Below are positions 26,456 through 35,735 of a DNA stretch of 64,000 bases, one piece after another; positions within the stretch are counted from its first letter, which is position 1; every line of letters begins with the position of its first letter. The notes below the pieces were generated by a model that saw nothing but the letters and a program-made list of their open reading frames with translations, made no database searches and was not told where the DNA came from. The DNA comes from Spartobacteria bacterium (GTDB lineage Bacteria; Verrucomicrobiota; Verrucomicrobiia; Chthoniobacterales; UBA10450), in the NCBI GenBank assembly GCA_003167555.1, contig PMSN01000004.1, positions 27,227 to 91,226 on the forward strand, read 5' to 3'. The translations under genes were made by a program, and so were the position numbers.

Positions 26456-27622
26456 ATGCTTGAACGAGTAAAAGAATTATTGCCGATGTTGCGCTGTCCT
26501 CGCACCCACACATCGCTTCACTTGGGCAATGGCAAATTGATCTCCGATAGCGGCGAGGAATACCCAATCGTTAACGGCAAACCGATTCTCGTTAGATCGC
26601 CGCGAACGCATCATCTGACGCCACCATCAGCGGAACACATATCGCAAAACCACAAACGGTACGTCGTCGAGGAGAGGTGCTCCAGTTCGCCGAGAAGATG
26701 TTTGCATCTCGGTTCCGGCAACGTCCCTTGTACGGATCCGCGTGTTATCTCGTTCGATGTGTTGCCGTGCGAGAACGTCGATATCGTAGGCGAGGCCGAG
26801 GAGTTGCCGTTTGTGGATGATGTTTTCGATCTGGTGGATTCAGGCGCGGTCTTCGAACATTTGCGCGACCCGCTCCGCGCGATCAAAGAGGTGAAGCGCG
26901 TCACCGCTCCCGCGGGACTCTATCTGATTGATACGGCGTTCCTGCAATCATATCACGGTTTTCCTGCGCACTATTTTAACCTGACGCCGCTCGCCGCGGA
27001 ATCGTTCCTCGTCGACGATTTCCTTCTTGAAGATTCACATGTCCCGGGATCCGCGACTCTTGTGCAGACATTTCTTGATCTGAGCGAAAGATTTCTCGCG
27101 GCTTTGCCCAAGGAGAGGCGCTTGGCGGTGGAGCGCCTGGCGCTGCGTGACCTGCTCGACGTATTGAAAAACGACGCGCTGTTTCGCGACCAATTGCTGC
27201 AAGAATTCTCTGAATATTCAAACCGCTGTCTTGCCGCCAGCTTCGTGATAGCTGCGCGCAAACCAGCGCGGTGGAATGAAGCGCAACTCGTCTGGGAGCA
27301 GGTGCCGGGCTTAGCCGAGGAGTGTCGGCTGGCAAGAAGAGAACATTACGAGCTGCGCATGACTGCTATTCTCAGGCATCACGAAGTTCTTTTGTATGAG
27401 CGTCTTTGCCGGGAAAGTGGAGTCGAGTTAAATGCTGGGCGGCCTAACGACCCGGCACCGATCAGGGACATTCTCGCGCGATGTAAGCCGGACGACATCC
27501 TCAGCCACAAATCGGTCCTTGCGGCGAACGACGCGCTACGTTGCGTGGAGCAGGATCTACGAGTCTCCCGTGACGAGTGGATCAAACTGTACACCGGTGC
27601 TATTTCTTGCGCTCAACGGTGA
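26456..27622 (+). CDS. SAM-dependent methyltransferase with Trm112-like N-terminus
   Basis: The 388-aa product opens with a Trm112/YcaR-like segment (PMLRCPRTHTSLHLGNGKLI, then EEYPIVNGKPIL), followed by a class I methyltransferase core. The SAM site is HLGSGNVPCTDPRVISFDVL, then EAEELPFVDDVFDLVDSGAV, and EHLRDPLRAIKEVKRVTAPAG corresponds to the usual post-IV helix. Residues ~200-388 are helical and unfamiliar. Such proteins are common in surface-glycan clusters, so it may modify the polymer made by the neighbours; the acceptor is unknown. Confidence 0.8.
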   Translation: MLERVKELLPMLRCPRTHTSLHLGNGKLISDSGEEYPIVNGKPILVRSPRTHHLTPPSAEHISQNHKRYVVEERCSSSPRRCLHLGSGNVPCTDPRVISFDVLPCENVDIVGEAEELPFVDDVFDLVDSGAVFEHLRDPLRAIKEVKRVTAPAGLYLIDTAFLQSYHGFPAHYFNLTPLAAESFLVDDFLLEDSHVPGSATLVQTFLDLSERFLAALPKERRLAVERLALRDLLDVLKNDALFRDQLLQEFSEYSNRCLAASFVIAARKPARWNEAQLVWEQVPGLAEECRLARREHYELRMTAILRHHEVLLYERLCRESGVELNAGRPNDPAPIRDILARCKPDDILSHKSVLAANDALRCVEQDLRVSRDEWIKLYTGAISCAQR

Positions 27623-27666
27623 GATTGGCGTTCGTGTAGTCGTGCGCAGTAAGAAAAACGGACTGG

Positions 27667-30102
27667 CTACTCCGCGCGCAACGCCACCATCGGATCGACG
27701 CGGGTAGCGCGATGTGCGGGCAGCAGACACGCGAGGAGCGCGACCGTTCCCAATAACACCGTGACGATGATGAACGTCATCGGATCCATCGCGTCCACGC
27801 CGTACAGGACGCTCTTGAGCAGACGCGTGGAGGCGAAAGCAATGATAAGTCCGATCACCGAACCGATTAGTGCCAGCGTCATTCCCTGCCGCAAAATAAG
27901 TCTGCGCACGTTCGATGATTGCGCGCCCAGCGCCATACGCAACCCAATCTCGCGAGTGCGGCTGGCCACGACAAAAGACATCACGCCGTAGATGCCGACA
28001 GCCGCGAGCACGAGCGCCAGCACGCCGAAGCTGCCCAGCGCGCCCGCCGCCATTCGCGCCGGGAAAAGCGGGATGTTCATATGTTCCGTCAGCGTCTTCG
28101 CGTTGAAGACCGGCAGAGTGGGGTCGAGTTGCTGCACCTCGCGCCGCATCGCGGCGAGCGTGCTTTCCGGCTGGTTGCCTGTCCGGGCGACGACCGTCAC
28201 CATCGTGCTGTAATCGCGCAGGAGCGGCCGATAAAGCGCGATCTTCTGCTCTTCGCCGAGGCTATTGTATTTTCCATCCGGGACGACGCCGATGATTTCC
28301 CAGAACGGTTTGTCCGGGCCGTTGAAATTAAAACGTTTCCCGATCGCTTCCTCGCCTTTGAAAAAACGGCGCGCAAAAGTTTCGTTCACGAGCGCGACGC
28401 GCGATTCGGTTTGGTTTTCGTCCTCGCGAAAATCCCGGCCCCGCACGGGAATGCCCATGGTGTGAAAATAATTTGGGCCCGCTTCGAGTGGAATCGCGAG
28501 TGGAAGATTACCGTTGCCCGTGGACGGCTGGCCTTCGATATAAATCGTGGTCGAGTTGTAGTTGAGACTCAGCGGCAGCTCGCCCAGCGCCGCGGACCTG
28601 ACTCCTGGCAATGCCCGGATGCGCTCCAGCACTTCCTTTTGGAAAGCGCGTCCCTTGGCTTCATCGTACCCCTGCAAGCCGACGTCGAAGGAAAGTGCGA
28701 CCGCGTTCTGCGGATCGAAGCCGGGGCGCATCCGCTGCGCGGCCTGGAGACTGCGCACGATGAGCCCGGCGCAAATGAGCAGCACGAGCGAAAGCGTGAT
28801 CTGTGCTACGACGAGGCTGTTGCGCAAACGCGAGCGGCGAAATCCCGCCATGGAGGTTTCATCTTTCAACGCCGGCACCAGCGCCGGCTTCGACGATTGC
28901 AACGCGGGAAGGAGGCTGAAGAGAACGCCGGTCAGAAGAGAGAGGACGATGGTGAATGTGAGCACTCGCCAATCGAGGCGCAGATCGAAGATCAACGCGA
29001 CATCGGTGGGCAATTTGATTGCGCCGACGATTCCATTGATCCAGGCGGCGAGCAGAATCCCGAACGCGCCGCCGATGAGGGAGAGCATTACGCTTTCAGT
29101 CAGTAGTTGGCGGACAAGGCGTGCGCGACTCGCGCCGACCGCCAGCCGGATCGCGATTTCCTTCCGGCGCTGGGTGGCGCGCGCGAGAAGGAGATTGGCG
29201 AGATTCACACAGGCGAGCAGCAACACCAGCGCACCCACGGCCGCGAGGACGAAGGAAAACGCGAAGATGCCATTGCGGATGTCGGGAATGAACAGGCCGG
29301 GCGGGATGAGTTTGAGTCCGCGTCCGGCATCTTCTTTCGGAAAATCTTTCGCGAGCTGCAGCGTGATCGTCTGGAGCGCCGCCTCCGCTTGCGTGCGCGT
29401 CACCCCTGGCTTCAGGCGGCCGACAACGAAGAGGTTGTCGCTGTCGCGTGAGTCGAGGTAGTTACTGCCCGGCTCGATTTCCTTCGACATCATGAGCGGC
29501 ACCCAGAATTCCGGCGCGTAGGCGACTTCCGTGCCGAAGAAACCCTTGGGCGCGACACCGACGACGGTGTAAGCGCGATTGTTGAGCGAGATCGTTTGTC
29601 CGACGATCGCCGGATCCGACCCGAAGCGGCGCTGCCAGGTGCCGTAACTAAGAACGGCAACCGGATGCGAGCTCGGCGTTTGATTTTCTTCCGGGAGGAA
29701 CGCGCGCCCGAGGGCGGGCTTCACCCCGAGAACGTCGAAGTAATTTCCGCTGACGAGATAACCCCAGACGCGCTGATTATTTCCGCTGTGACTCAGGCTT
29801 GTGACCACCATCCGGTAGGCGAAGAGTCCGGAGAGAACGTCGTTGCGATCGCGGTATTCCTTGTAGTTCGGATAGGATTGGATCGTGTAGTCGGCGTTGT
29901 TATGGAGCGTGCCATAAAGCTCGACGAGCTGGGACGCGTCGCGCACCGGGAGCGGCCGGAGCAACACGGTATCGATAAGACTGAAGATGGCGGTGTTCGC
30001 GCCGATGCCGAGGGCCATCGAAAAGATCGCGAGGAAAGTGAAGGCGGGACGCTTGCAAAGCTGGCGCGCGCCATAACGAAGATCCTGGAAAAGTGTCTGC
30101 AT
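27667..30102 (-). CDS. ADOP-family ABC transporter permease (MacB/FtsX-like)
   Basis: The 811-aa permease has the layout of the ADOP (acidobacterial duplicated orphan permease) family: N-terminal DLRYGARQLCKRPAFTFLAI, TM1 GIGANTAIFSLIDTVLLRPL, a MacB-like periplasmic domain, two FtsX blocks, and TM helices at ~280-460 and ~690-800. It ends with THRATRVDP-type text (AHRATRVDPMVALRAE). It probably forms a tripartite or lipoprotein-type export machine with an ATPase encoded elsewhere; no ATPase gene is adjacent. Substrate unknown. Confidence 0.9.
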   Translation of the reverse strand: MQTLFQDLRYGARQLCKRPAFTFLAIFSMALGIGANTAIFSLIDTVLLRPLPVRDASQLVELYGTLHNNADYTIQSYPNYKEYRDRNDVLSGLFAYRMVVTSLSHSGNNQRVWGYLVSGNYFDVLGVKPALGRAFLPEENQTPSSHPVAVLSYGTWQRRFGSDPAIVGQTISLNNRAYTVVGVAPKGFFGTEVAYAPEFWVPLMMSKEIEPGSNYLDSRDSDNLFVVGRLKPGVTRTQAEAALQTITLQLAKDFPKEDAGRGLKLIPPGLFIPDIRNGIFAFSFVLAAVGALVLLLACVNLANLLLARATQRRKEIAIRLAVGASRARLVRQLLTESVMLSLIGGAFGILLAAWINGIVGAIKLPTDVALIFDLRLDWRVLTFTIVLSLLTGVLFSLLPALQSSKPALVPALKDETSMAGFRRSRLRNSLVVAQITLSLVLLICAGLIVRSLQAAQRMRPGFDPQNAVALSFDVGLQGYDEAKGRAFQKEVLERIRALPGVRSAALGELPLSLNYNSTTIYIEGQPSTGNGNLPLAIPLEAGPNYFHTMGIPVRGRDFREDENQTESRVALVNETFARRFFKGEEAIGKRFNFNGPDKPFWEIIGVVPDGKYNSLGEEQKIALYRPLLRDYSTMVTVVARTGNQPESTLAAMRREVQQLDPTLPVFNAKTLTEHMNIPLFPARMAAGALGSFGVLALVLAAVGIYGVMSFVVASRTREIGLRMALGAQSSNVRRLILRQGMTLALIGSVIGLIIAFASTRLLKSVLYGVDAMDPMTFIIVTVLLGTVALLACLLPAHRATRVDPMVALRAE

Positions 30103-30159
30103 ATTCGCGGTTTCCCAGATGAGATGCGCCGAACGTGCGCTTTGGATTCAAAATATCTT

Positions 30160-30239
30160 AATGTGGGAGGGGCCTTTGTGCCCCGACAACGAGCGTTCAG
30201 CAAAGCGAAGAGTCGGGACACAAAGGTCCCTCCCACATT
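30160..30239. repeat. Palindromic repeat AATGTGGGAG ... CTCCCACATT, second copy
   Basis: Same ends and internal text (GGCCTTTGTGCCCCGAC, GTCGGGACACAAAGGTCC) as the copy at 16523-16593, here nearly fully self-complementary. It lies just downstream of the NTF2-like gene stop and upstream of the ADOP start. Confidence 0.7.
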
Positions 30240-30248
30240 TCAAGGCAG

Positions 30249-31127
30249 TTACTTCTCTGCCGGCAGCGCCTGCTGCCAATCGAGAACGAGCTTCCACTCG
30301 CCCGCAGCGTCGGCCTGCCAGATCTGAAGATAGTGGCCTTGCTCTGTGCCTTTATCGCGCACGCTGGAATACTTGCCGTAAGCATAAGCCAGATCGGCCG
30401 ATTGGCTCATATCGCCTCCCAGCGATTCGAAAGACAGCTTGCCACCTGTCTCATTGAGCAATGAGCGGGCAGCATCCTTTCCGACAGAAGGGAAGTGGCC
30501 GTCGCGATAGACGCGGACCTCATCGGCTGCAACCGCGAGCGCGGCGGCGCACAAATCGGCCTTAGCCGCGTCGGCAAATTTTTGCTGCGCCGCACGCAAA
30601 TTCTTGCGCGCAGTTTCGAGACCGCCTGCAACCTTGGCGCGGTTGTCCGGCGCGACAGCCCGGAGCGGCCCTGGTTTGTTGGCTGGCTCGGGATTCTCGA
30701 TCCCGCAATCCAGCGCGACTTTCCATGAGCCATCCTTTTGCTTCTTCCAGATGGAAACAAATTGCCCGTGGCCGAGAAACTTCTCGTCCTTCTTGTTCGC
30801 TCTCCATTTGGCAGGTCCGGTGTCATAGCCAAAATCGCCGCTGCGCGCGATTGCGGCGAAGGTCGGTTCCCAAATCAGGTCCAGGCCATTCTCCGTGCGC
30901 TTACTCCAAGCCTCTTTGCCACTGACCGGGCCCGGCTGGAAAACGATCGCGTCATCCGCAAGAAAGGCGAGGAAGGCGGCGCGAGTGCCTTGTTCCTGGC
31001 CGGTCTGGTAGAATTTCCTTTCCGCATCCACCATGGCGCGGACCGCTTCCGCGGGTGTTTCCGCCCGGGCAACGACGCAGGTGAGCAGGACATACAGAAG
31101 CGAGAGTGAGCTCCGGCGCATTTGCAT
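30249..31127 (-). CDS. Secreted protein with two NTF2-like (SnoaL/DUF4440) domains
   Basis: About 292 aa with a signal peptide (LSLLYVLLTCVVARA). Two NTF2-like alpha-beta barrels follow: one at ~25-155 (AVRAMVDAERKFYQTG, DDAIVFQPGPVSGKEAW, GQFVSIWKKQKDGSWKV) and one at ~170-292 (LRAAQQKFADAAKADLCAAA, YGKYSSVRDKGTEQGHYL, IWQADAAGEWKLVLDW). The domains look like DUF4440/SnoaL family members, often of unknown function. I chose ATG 31127 because GGAAA lies 8 bp upstream and it begins the signal peptide; an ATG at 31145 is possible. Confidence 0.8.
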   Translation of the reverse strand: MQMRRSSLSLLYVLLTCVVARAETPAEAVRAMVDAERKFYQTGQEQGTRAAFLAFLADDAIVFQPGPVSGKEAWSKRTENGLDLIWEPTFAAIARSGDFGYDTGPAKWRANKKDEKFLGHGQFVSIWKKQKDGSWKVALDCGIENPEPANKPGPLRAVAPDNRAKVAGGLETARKNLRAAQQKFADAAKADLCAAALAVAADEVRVYRDGHFPSVGKDAARSLLNETGGKLSFESLGGDMSQSADLAYAYGKYSSVRDKGTEQGHYLQIWQADAAGEWKLVLDWQQALPAEK

Positions 31128-31164
31128 CTGATTGTTTCCAGTCATCGCCGCGATGCCAAGAAAC

Positions 31165-31210
31165 AAATGTAGAGGCTTTTCTTTTCCGGGAGTTCCACTA
31201 GAACGCTGGG
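31165..31210 (+). promoter_or_regulatory. 46-bp conserved upstream block of cyclase copy 1
   Basis: The 46 bp directly before ATG 31211 match the 46 bp before ATG 35782 with two differences. The block includes an A/G-rich AGAGG, CTTTTCTTTTCC, and an inverted repeat GTTC-CACTA-GAAC ending ~7 bp before the start codon. It is a candidate operator, promoter or leader element. Confidence 0.6.
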
Positions 31211-32068
31211 ATGGATTTGGACGAGGCGGGGGCCTGGCTGGAATCTCCTGGTCGCGAGCGCGTCCAAATTCACGGGAACTGTTCCTTGGGCAGATCGCTC
31301 AAGAGCTCTGTCGTCCTCGATTCGCCCAAGGTCTCGCGCCGTCATGCCGTCATCAATCTGCAAAATGTGGGCGAGTTCTGGCTTATCGATCTGGGCAGTA
31401 GCAACGGAACCTTGCTGAACAAGCGCCGCGTTCACCAACCGGTCCGGCTTTGCCACCTGGATCAGATCACGATAGGCGACGCTACCTTTACCTTTCGGCA
31501 GCCGGAGGAACTTTCCAATGAGTTCCGGACGACTTTGGCCGAGCGCACCATCCGTGAGACGGAGGACCTTCCCTGCTGGCTCCTTGTGGCCGACATCGAA
31601 AATTTCACGCCCTTGAGCCGCAGTCTGGTCAACGACAAGCTTGCCACCCTGATCGGAGGCTGGGTCTCCACCTGCAAGGAGATCATCGAAGAGCACCAGG
31701 GGATGATAAACAAGTATCTTGGTGACGGGTTTCTCGCTTATTGGCGGGAGGACGAAAAAGCGGCGGAGGATGTCGCCGCGGTGCTCGCTGCTCTCAAGCA
31801 AGTTCAGACCCAAAAGCCGCGCTTCAGGATCGCATTGCATTTCGGGTTGGTCGCAGTCGGCGGCATGGAGTCGATGGGGGAAGAGAGTTTGATAGGCAAA
31901 GAGGTCAACGTCGTTTTCCGAATGGAGAAGCTTGCCGGATCGCTAGGTATCGAATGCCTAACGAGTGCTGCCGCCAACGATAAGCTCGGGATATTGCTTC
32001 CCTCCCATTCAATCGGCTCCCACGAACTCAAAGGCTTCGAAGGGAAGTCCGAGTTCTTCAGTTGTTGA
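31211..32068 (+). CDS. FHA-domain class III nucleotide cyclase, copy 1
   Basis: The 285-aa cytoplasmic protein joins an N-terminal FHA phosphothreonine-binding domain (~18-95: SRRHAVINLQ, WLIDLGSSNGTLLN) to a class III adenylate/guanylate cyclase domain (~120-285). Metal Asp residues are in VADIENFTPLSR and YLGDGFLAYW. The transition-state pair Asn..Arg is present in GKEVNVVFRMEKLAG. It is expected to make cAMP or cGMP when recruited through FHA to a phosphorylated partner. The partner is plausibly the PEGA kinase encoded nearby. A paralogue is at 35782. Confidence 0.9.
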   Translation: MDLDEAGAWLESPGRERVQIHGNCSLGRSLKSSVVLDSPKVSRRHAVINLQNVGEFWLIDLGSSNGTLLNKRRVHQPVRLCHLDQITIGDATFTFRQPEELSNEFRTTLAERTIRETEDLPCWLLVADIENFTPLSRSLVNDKLATLIGGWVSTCKEIIEEHQGMINKYLGDGFLAYWREDEKAAEDVAAVLAALKQVQTQKPRFRIALHFGLVAVGGMESMGEESLIGKEVNVVFRMEKLAGSLGIECLTSAAANDKLGILLPSHSIGSHELKGFEGKSEFFSC

Positions 32069-32105
32069 AGCGGACAGGCCGATGTGCGAGAGAAAGTCGC
32101 ATTTA

Positions 32106-32603
32106 CTACCGTCGGAAAATCGCAGAAGGATTGCCGACAAATGGGCCCTTTAGGGCACCCGTCGCTGTTTTTCCGTCCGCATTTGGCGTCAACGTCCACG
32201 TATACTCCTTAAACCAGCCGGATCGCCATGTAATCGTTGTGCCGTCGCTCGAGACCTTCCTCGTCCCAGTTCCGAGTCTGGACTTTTCAATCACCGACGT
32301 TCCTGAAGGGTCAACCACAAGTGTGTACTCGACGTCCCCCCATATTCCGAACCCCTTAATTGTTCCAATCCAAGTCCCGGCAAAACGTGCCGGACCCTGT
32401 GTCGGTTTCGCGGGAGGTTTCGGGACAGTTTTCGTTTTGAATTCGGACTCGATCGATTTTGATTTCGATGGCGTCTTCTTCGGCCTGGCTGGCTGTGTCA
32501 GAGGCGGTGTCGGGCTTTCCGGAACTTCTTGAATCGGCGCGGGGAGCCGGTGAGCGGAAAACAGAAATAGAACCAGGCAAAACCACGGCCGTATGACTTT
32601 CAT
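32106..32603 (-). CDS. Small secreted beta-rich protein behind the kinase operon
   Basis: The 165-aa product has a signal peptide (VIRPWFCLVLFLFSAHRLPA), a Pro/Lys linker, then a ~95-aa beta-rich domain starting GPARFAGTWIGTIKG, with SGTSVIEKSR and TITWRSGW. The same GPARF.GTW opening and order of strands appear in the upstream gene. No catalytic motif is visible. Its ATG overlaps the stop of the preceding gene by 4 bp (ATGA), so the two are translationally coupled in the kinase operon. Confidence 0.75.
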   Translation of the reverse strand: MKVIRPWFCLVLFLFSAHRLPAPIQEVPESPTPPLTQPARPKKTPSKSKSIESEFKTKTVPKPPAKPTQGPARFAGTWIGTIKGFGIWGDVEYTLVVDPSGTSVIEKSRLGTGTRKVSSDGTTITWRSGWFKEYTWTLTPNADGKTATGALKGPFVGNPSAIFRR

Positions 32604-33433
32604 TGTGAAGTGACGCTGTAGGTGATCGTCATCGGGACCTCTCGTGGGCAGCCCGGAGTGGCGTGCCATTTCCGCAACGTCGCGATGGCGGCTTGATCGA
32701 GAATCGTTACGCCGGTGGATTGACGCACAGTCACGTCAATTAGGTTTCCCGTTGGTTTGTCGAAATGCAGGAGGTAGATACCTTGCCCGCTGTAGTGTTG
32801 GCCGCGCGCTTCCGGAGGGAGATCAGGACGGGGACCGGACATGGTCCCAGAAGGCGTCAAGGCTACGGAAACAGTGCTCGGGTTATCCGTGCTTGCTTGC
32901 GATGTTATCGCCGGGGTCTCTTTTGTGGCTGCAGGGGTGGTCGTGGTAACGGGCGCTGAACTTCGGTGCAATGTAGCCGTATTGCTTGCCAAAAGACCTT
33001 TGAGAGTCAATTGCGCCGTTTGGCCGTCGTTATTGAGAGTGAGGCTTGCGTTGCTGCCGAGTATGCCGGTGTTCCAGGAAATAGTATCGCCGCTTACCGT
33101 GGCCTCGTGCGTGCCGCCGCCCATGTTCTGGCTTACTTGCACCGAAGTAGCATCGGGATTGATAGTGAACGTGCCGATGACGTGGCCGAGAAGACCCTGA
33201 TTGATTTTTCCGCTCCACGTTCCCACAAACCGGGCAGGGCCTTGCAAGGGAGCCGGTGTAGAACGGGTCGTGGCAGTCTTCTCTTGCGAATAGGTTCGGT
33301 GCTGCGATTTCCGTTTGGCGGGCTGTTCCGTCGCCGGCGGTTTGTCCGGAGTTTCGACGATGGGCGCTGGAAGGCGATGTGACGCTGCCATCAGCAAGCC
33401 AAACGTGAGGCAAATGCGAATGGGTCGGTTCAT
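32600..33433 (-). CDS. Secreted beta-domain protein with C-terminal TonB-like domain
   Basis: The 277-aa product has a signal peptide (ICLTFGLLMAASHRLPA) and a GPARFVGTWSGKINQG beta-rich domain at ~60-155 like that of its downstream neighbour. A Thr/Ser/Pro linker leads to a C-terminal TonB-like domain (GIYLLHFDKPTGNLIDVTVR, LDQAAIATLRKWHATPGCPR). The same kind of TonB tail closes the lipoprotein at 134-1273. It lies 62 bp behind the kinase gene. It may sense or bridge at the periplasmic side of the kinase (inference). Confidence 0.8.
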   Translation of the reverse strand: MNRPIRICLTFGLLMAASHRLPAPIVETPDKPPATEQPAKRKSQHRTYSQEKTATTRSTPAPLQGPARFVGTWSGKINQGLLGHVIGTFTINPDATSVQVSQNMGGGTHEATVSGDTISWNTGILGSNASLTLNNDGQTAQLTLKGLLASNTATLHRSSAPVTTTTPAATKETPAITSQASTDNPSTVSVALTPSGTMSGPRPDLPPEARGQHYSGQGIYLLHFDKPTGNLIDVTVRQSTGVTILDQAAIATLRKWHATPGCPREVPMTITYSVTSQ

Positions 33434-33495
33434 GTTAAAAAAACGCCGTGAATGTTGCTGCGTTGCGCTACCTATGGCGGCGCCGAGAGCACTCT

Positions 33496-35679
33496 TCATG
33501 GCGTCAAAGTGGCGACATAAGTTTTTCCGTTGGCCTTGCATTCATAAATCCCGCCGGTGCCATCGGCGTTAAACTGGAGCGTAAAAGATTCCGGCTGCCA
33601 CTGAATGCCTGCCGGTTTGGAGACCACGTCGTCCGTCACAGCGTGCAAAGTTGTTCCATCCAGGACGCCCTTGAATTTTACTATCGTATCACCCTTCTTG
33701 CTGCCGTAGGTCATCGTACCGGATTTGCGGTCGGCTTCCAGTCTGACGGTTAGTGCCGTTCCCGGCCCGGCTTTGTCATCGGTGGCGCGAATCGTTCCCT
33801 TATAGGTCGCCGGCGAATTTACCGCTGAGATCGTCTGGCCGCTCAGCTTCGCGATATAAGCCTTTCCGCCGGCATTGCACTCGTAGGTCGCGCTACTTCC
33901 GTCAGAGGTAAAACGCAGGTTAAAGGACTCTGGTGTCCACCCAACCTTTGCCGGTTTGGAAATCACTTCATCAGTAACGGCGTGCAAAGTTGCTCCCTCC
34001 CAGATGCCGTTAAACTTCACCACCATATCGCCGCTCTTGCTGGTTTGGGTCATCGTACCAGATCGCCCGTCAGGATTCAGCTTGATACTCAAAGGCACGC
34101 CGGGGCTGCTGGAAGGATCGAGTGGAACCGAAATCATTCCTTTGTAAATGGCGGCCGGTTTGCTCAGCGCCACTGTGGCCTTGAACATCTCTTTGGGTGA
34201 AAGCGTTGCCTTCAATTCGCTGGGCAGATAACCCTCGAGCACTAACACGAACGTGGCCTCGCCAGCCGATAAGTCAGCGCGTTGGAATGGCGTGGTACCT
34301 AACAAGGTCGCGCCTCGAAAGACCTGCGCCCCGGCAGGAACACTGTTTAGCTCGATCGCCGACTTGGTGGCTTGCAGCGTGAGCGTGCCGAGATCGGTAA
34401 ACTCATTGCCTTTAATCTCGATATCTTTTTCAATAGTGTCGTAGCCGCTCAAGGCGATTCGCATTGGATATTTGCCGGGCCTAAGTTCTTTGAACGTCAC
34501 CGGACTTTTTCCCGCGGACGTGCCTCCCAGAGTCACAGTCGCTCCTTCCGGGGAAGTACTCACAATCAATCCGCCAAGCAGGATGGCCGGTCCCGGCGCT
34601 GCTAGGTCGGTCTTGATCGGCTCCGCGACAACGGTTGTCATCTGCGCGGGCTTTGGCGTCGAACGATAGAAACCAAAATACCAGATGCCCGCTGCCAGGA
34701 GGCAGAGAGCACCGGCCACACCCGCGACGATGCGGTAGCTCTGGCGCCGGGGTTTCGGGAGCGGCGGCGTCTTGCGCGTTTTCGTTTTCGGCGAAGCCAG
34801 GGCGAGATGGTCGGCGATGTGGGCGATCGATTGCGGCCGGCGCACCGGATCTTTCGCCAGACAGCTTGCCACCACCCGCTCCCAACTTTCGTCGATCCGG
34901 TCCCCCTCGATCTCGAGTTCCTTTCGCCGTTGCGTCATGCTGGGCGGGATTTTCTCGCGAATCTGCCGGTCGACATTTCCCGACGAAAAAGGCGGTCTGC
35001 CCGTTAGGAGTTCGTAGACGCAGGCGCCGAACGAGTAGATGTCGTCCAAGTGAGTGCCGCGTTCGCCGTCGAGCTGCTGCGGGCTCATGTAAACGAGGGT
35101 GCCGCTCTTCCCGTGCTGCATCGTCACCTTGCTCATCGAGTCGCTTAAGCTGCGGGCAATGCCAAAGTCGGTTACCTTGAGGTCGCCGCGCTGATTCACC
35201 ATGAGGTTCGCCGGTTTGAGATCCCGGTGAATGATGCGCGCGTGATTATGCGCGTAATCGAGCGCATCGCAGAGCTCGCTCGTCCAATCGGTCAGTTCCG
35301 GAATCTCAAAGACTTTGCGCGGTTTGTCCGCGCGCAAATTGGAAAGCGTATCGCCGTCGACGTATTCCATCGAAATGCAGCCCGATTGCCCGTCATGCAC
35401 AAAATCATGAATGCGGACGATGTTCTTATGCGTGAGCTCCAGGCTGCGGCGGGTCTCGCGTTTCAGATCCGACAAGACCGCGCGATCGTGCACGATCAGC
35501 TCAGGCAAAAACTTGAGTGCGACCTCGCGTTCGAGTTCCTCATCGCGAGCCAGCCAGACGACGCCCATGCCGCCGCGGCCCAACGTCTTGATAAGCGTGT
35601 AACGGCCAAAAAGCTTCTGCCCGCCAGAAAATTCTCGCAGGGTAGCATCGAGCCCATTGCTCGAAGTCTCGGCACTCAC
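33496..35679 (-). CDS. Membrane Ser/Thr protein kinase with two PEGA domains and tandem C-terminal repeats, copy 1
   Basis: A 727-aa bacterial Hanks-type kinase. Kinase domain ~25-290: GRGGMGVVWLA loop, VALKFLPEL Lys, IIHRDLKPANLM, VTDFGIAR, GTLVYMSPQQ. TM helix at ~313-335. Outside: PEGA 1 (~367-437, SPEGATVTLGGTSAGKSPVT), PEGA 2 (~439-505, SVPAGAQVFRGATLLGTTPF), then two ~105-aa repeats (~508-619 and ~621-727). Each repeat runs YKG..I...GTMT..S..GD..VKF.G...TLHAVTD...SKPA. Starts at GTG 35679, 102 bp from the divergent second cyclase gene. Confidence 0.92.
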   Translation of the reverse strand: MSAETSSNGLDATLREFSGGQKLFGRYTLIKTLGRGGMGVVWLARDEELEREVALKFLPELIVHDRAVLSDLKRETRRSLELTHKNIVRIHDFVHDGQSGCISMEYVDGDTLSNLRADKPRKVFEIPELTDWTSELCDALDYAHNHARIIHRDLKPANLMVNQRGDLKVTDFGIARSLSDSMSKVTMQHGKSGTLVYMSPQQLDGERGTHLDDIYSFGACVYELLTGRPPFSSGNVDRQIREKIPPSMTQRRKELEIEGDRIDESWERVVASCLAKDPVRRPQSIAHIADHLALASPKTKTRKTPPLPKPRRQSYRIVAGVAGALCLLAAGIWYFGFYRSTPKPAQMTTVVAEPIKTDLAAPGPAILLGGLIVSTSPEGATVTLGGTSAGKSPVTFKELRPGKYPMRIALSGYDTIEKDIEIKGNEFTDLGTLTLQATKSAIELNSVPAGAQVFRGATLLGTTPFQRADLSAGEATFVLVLEGYLPSELKATLSPKEMFKATVALSKPAAIYKGMISVPLDPSSSPGVPLSIKLNPDGRSGTMTQTSKSGDMVVKFNGIWEGATLHAVTDEVISKPAKVGWTPESFNLRFTSDGSSATYECNAGGKAYIAKLSGQTISAVNSPATYKGTIRATDDKAGPGTALTVRLEADRKSGTMTYGSKKGDTIVKFKGVLDGTTLHAVTDDVVSKPAGIQWQPESFTLQFNADGTGGIYECKANGKTYVATLTP

Positions 35680-35735
35680 GCCGGGAGGTTAGCGACCCGG
35701 AATCCTGGGATAAAGCACAAAATGGCGACGTGCAT

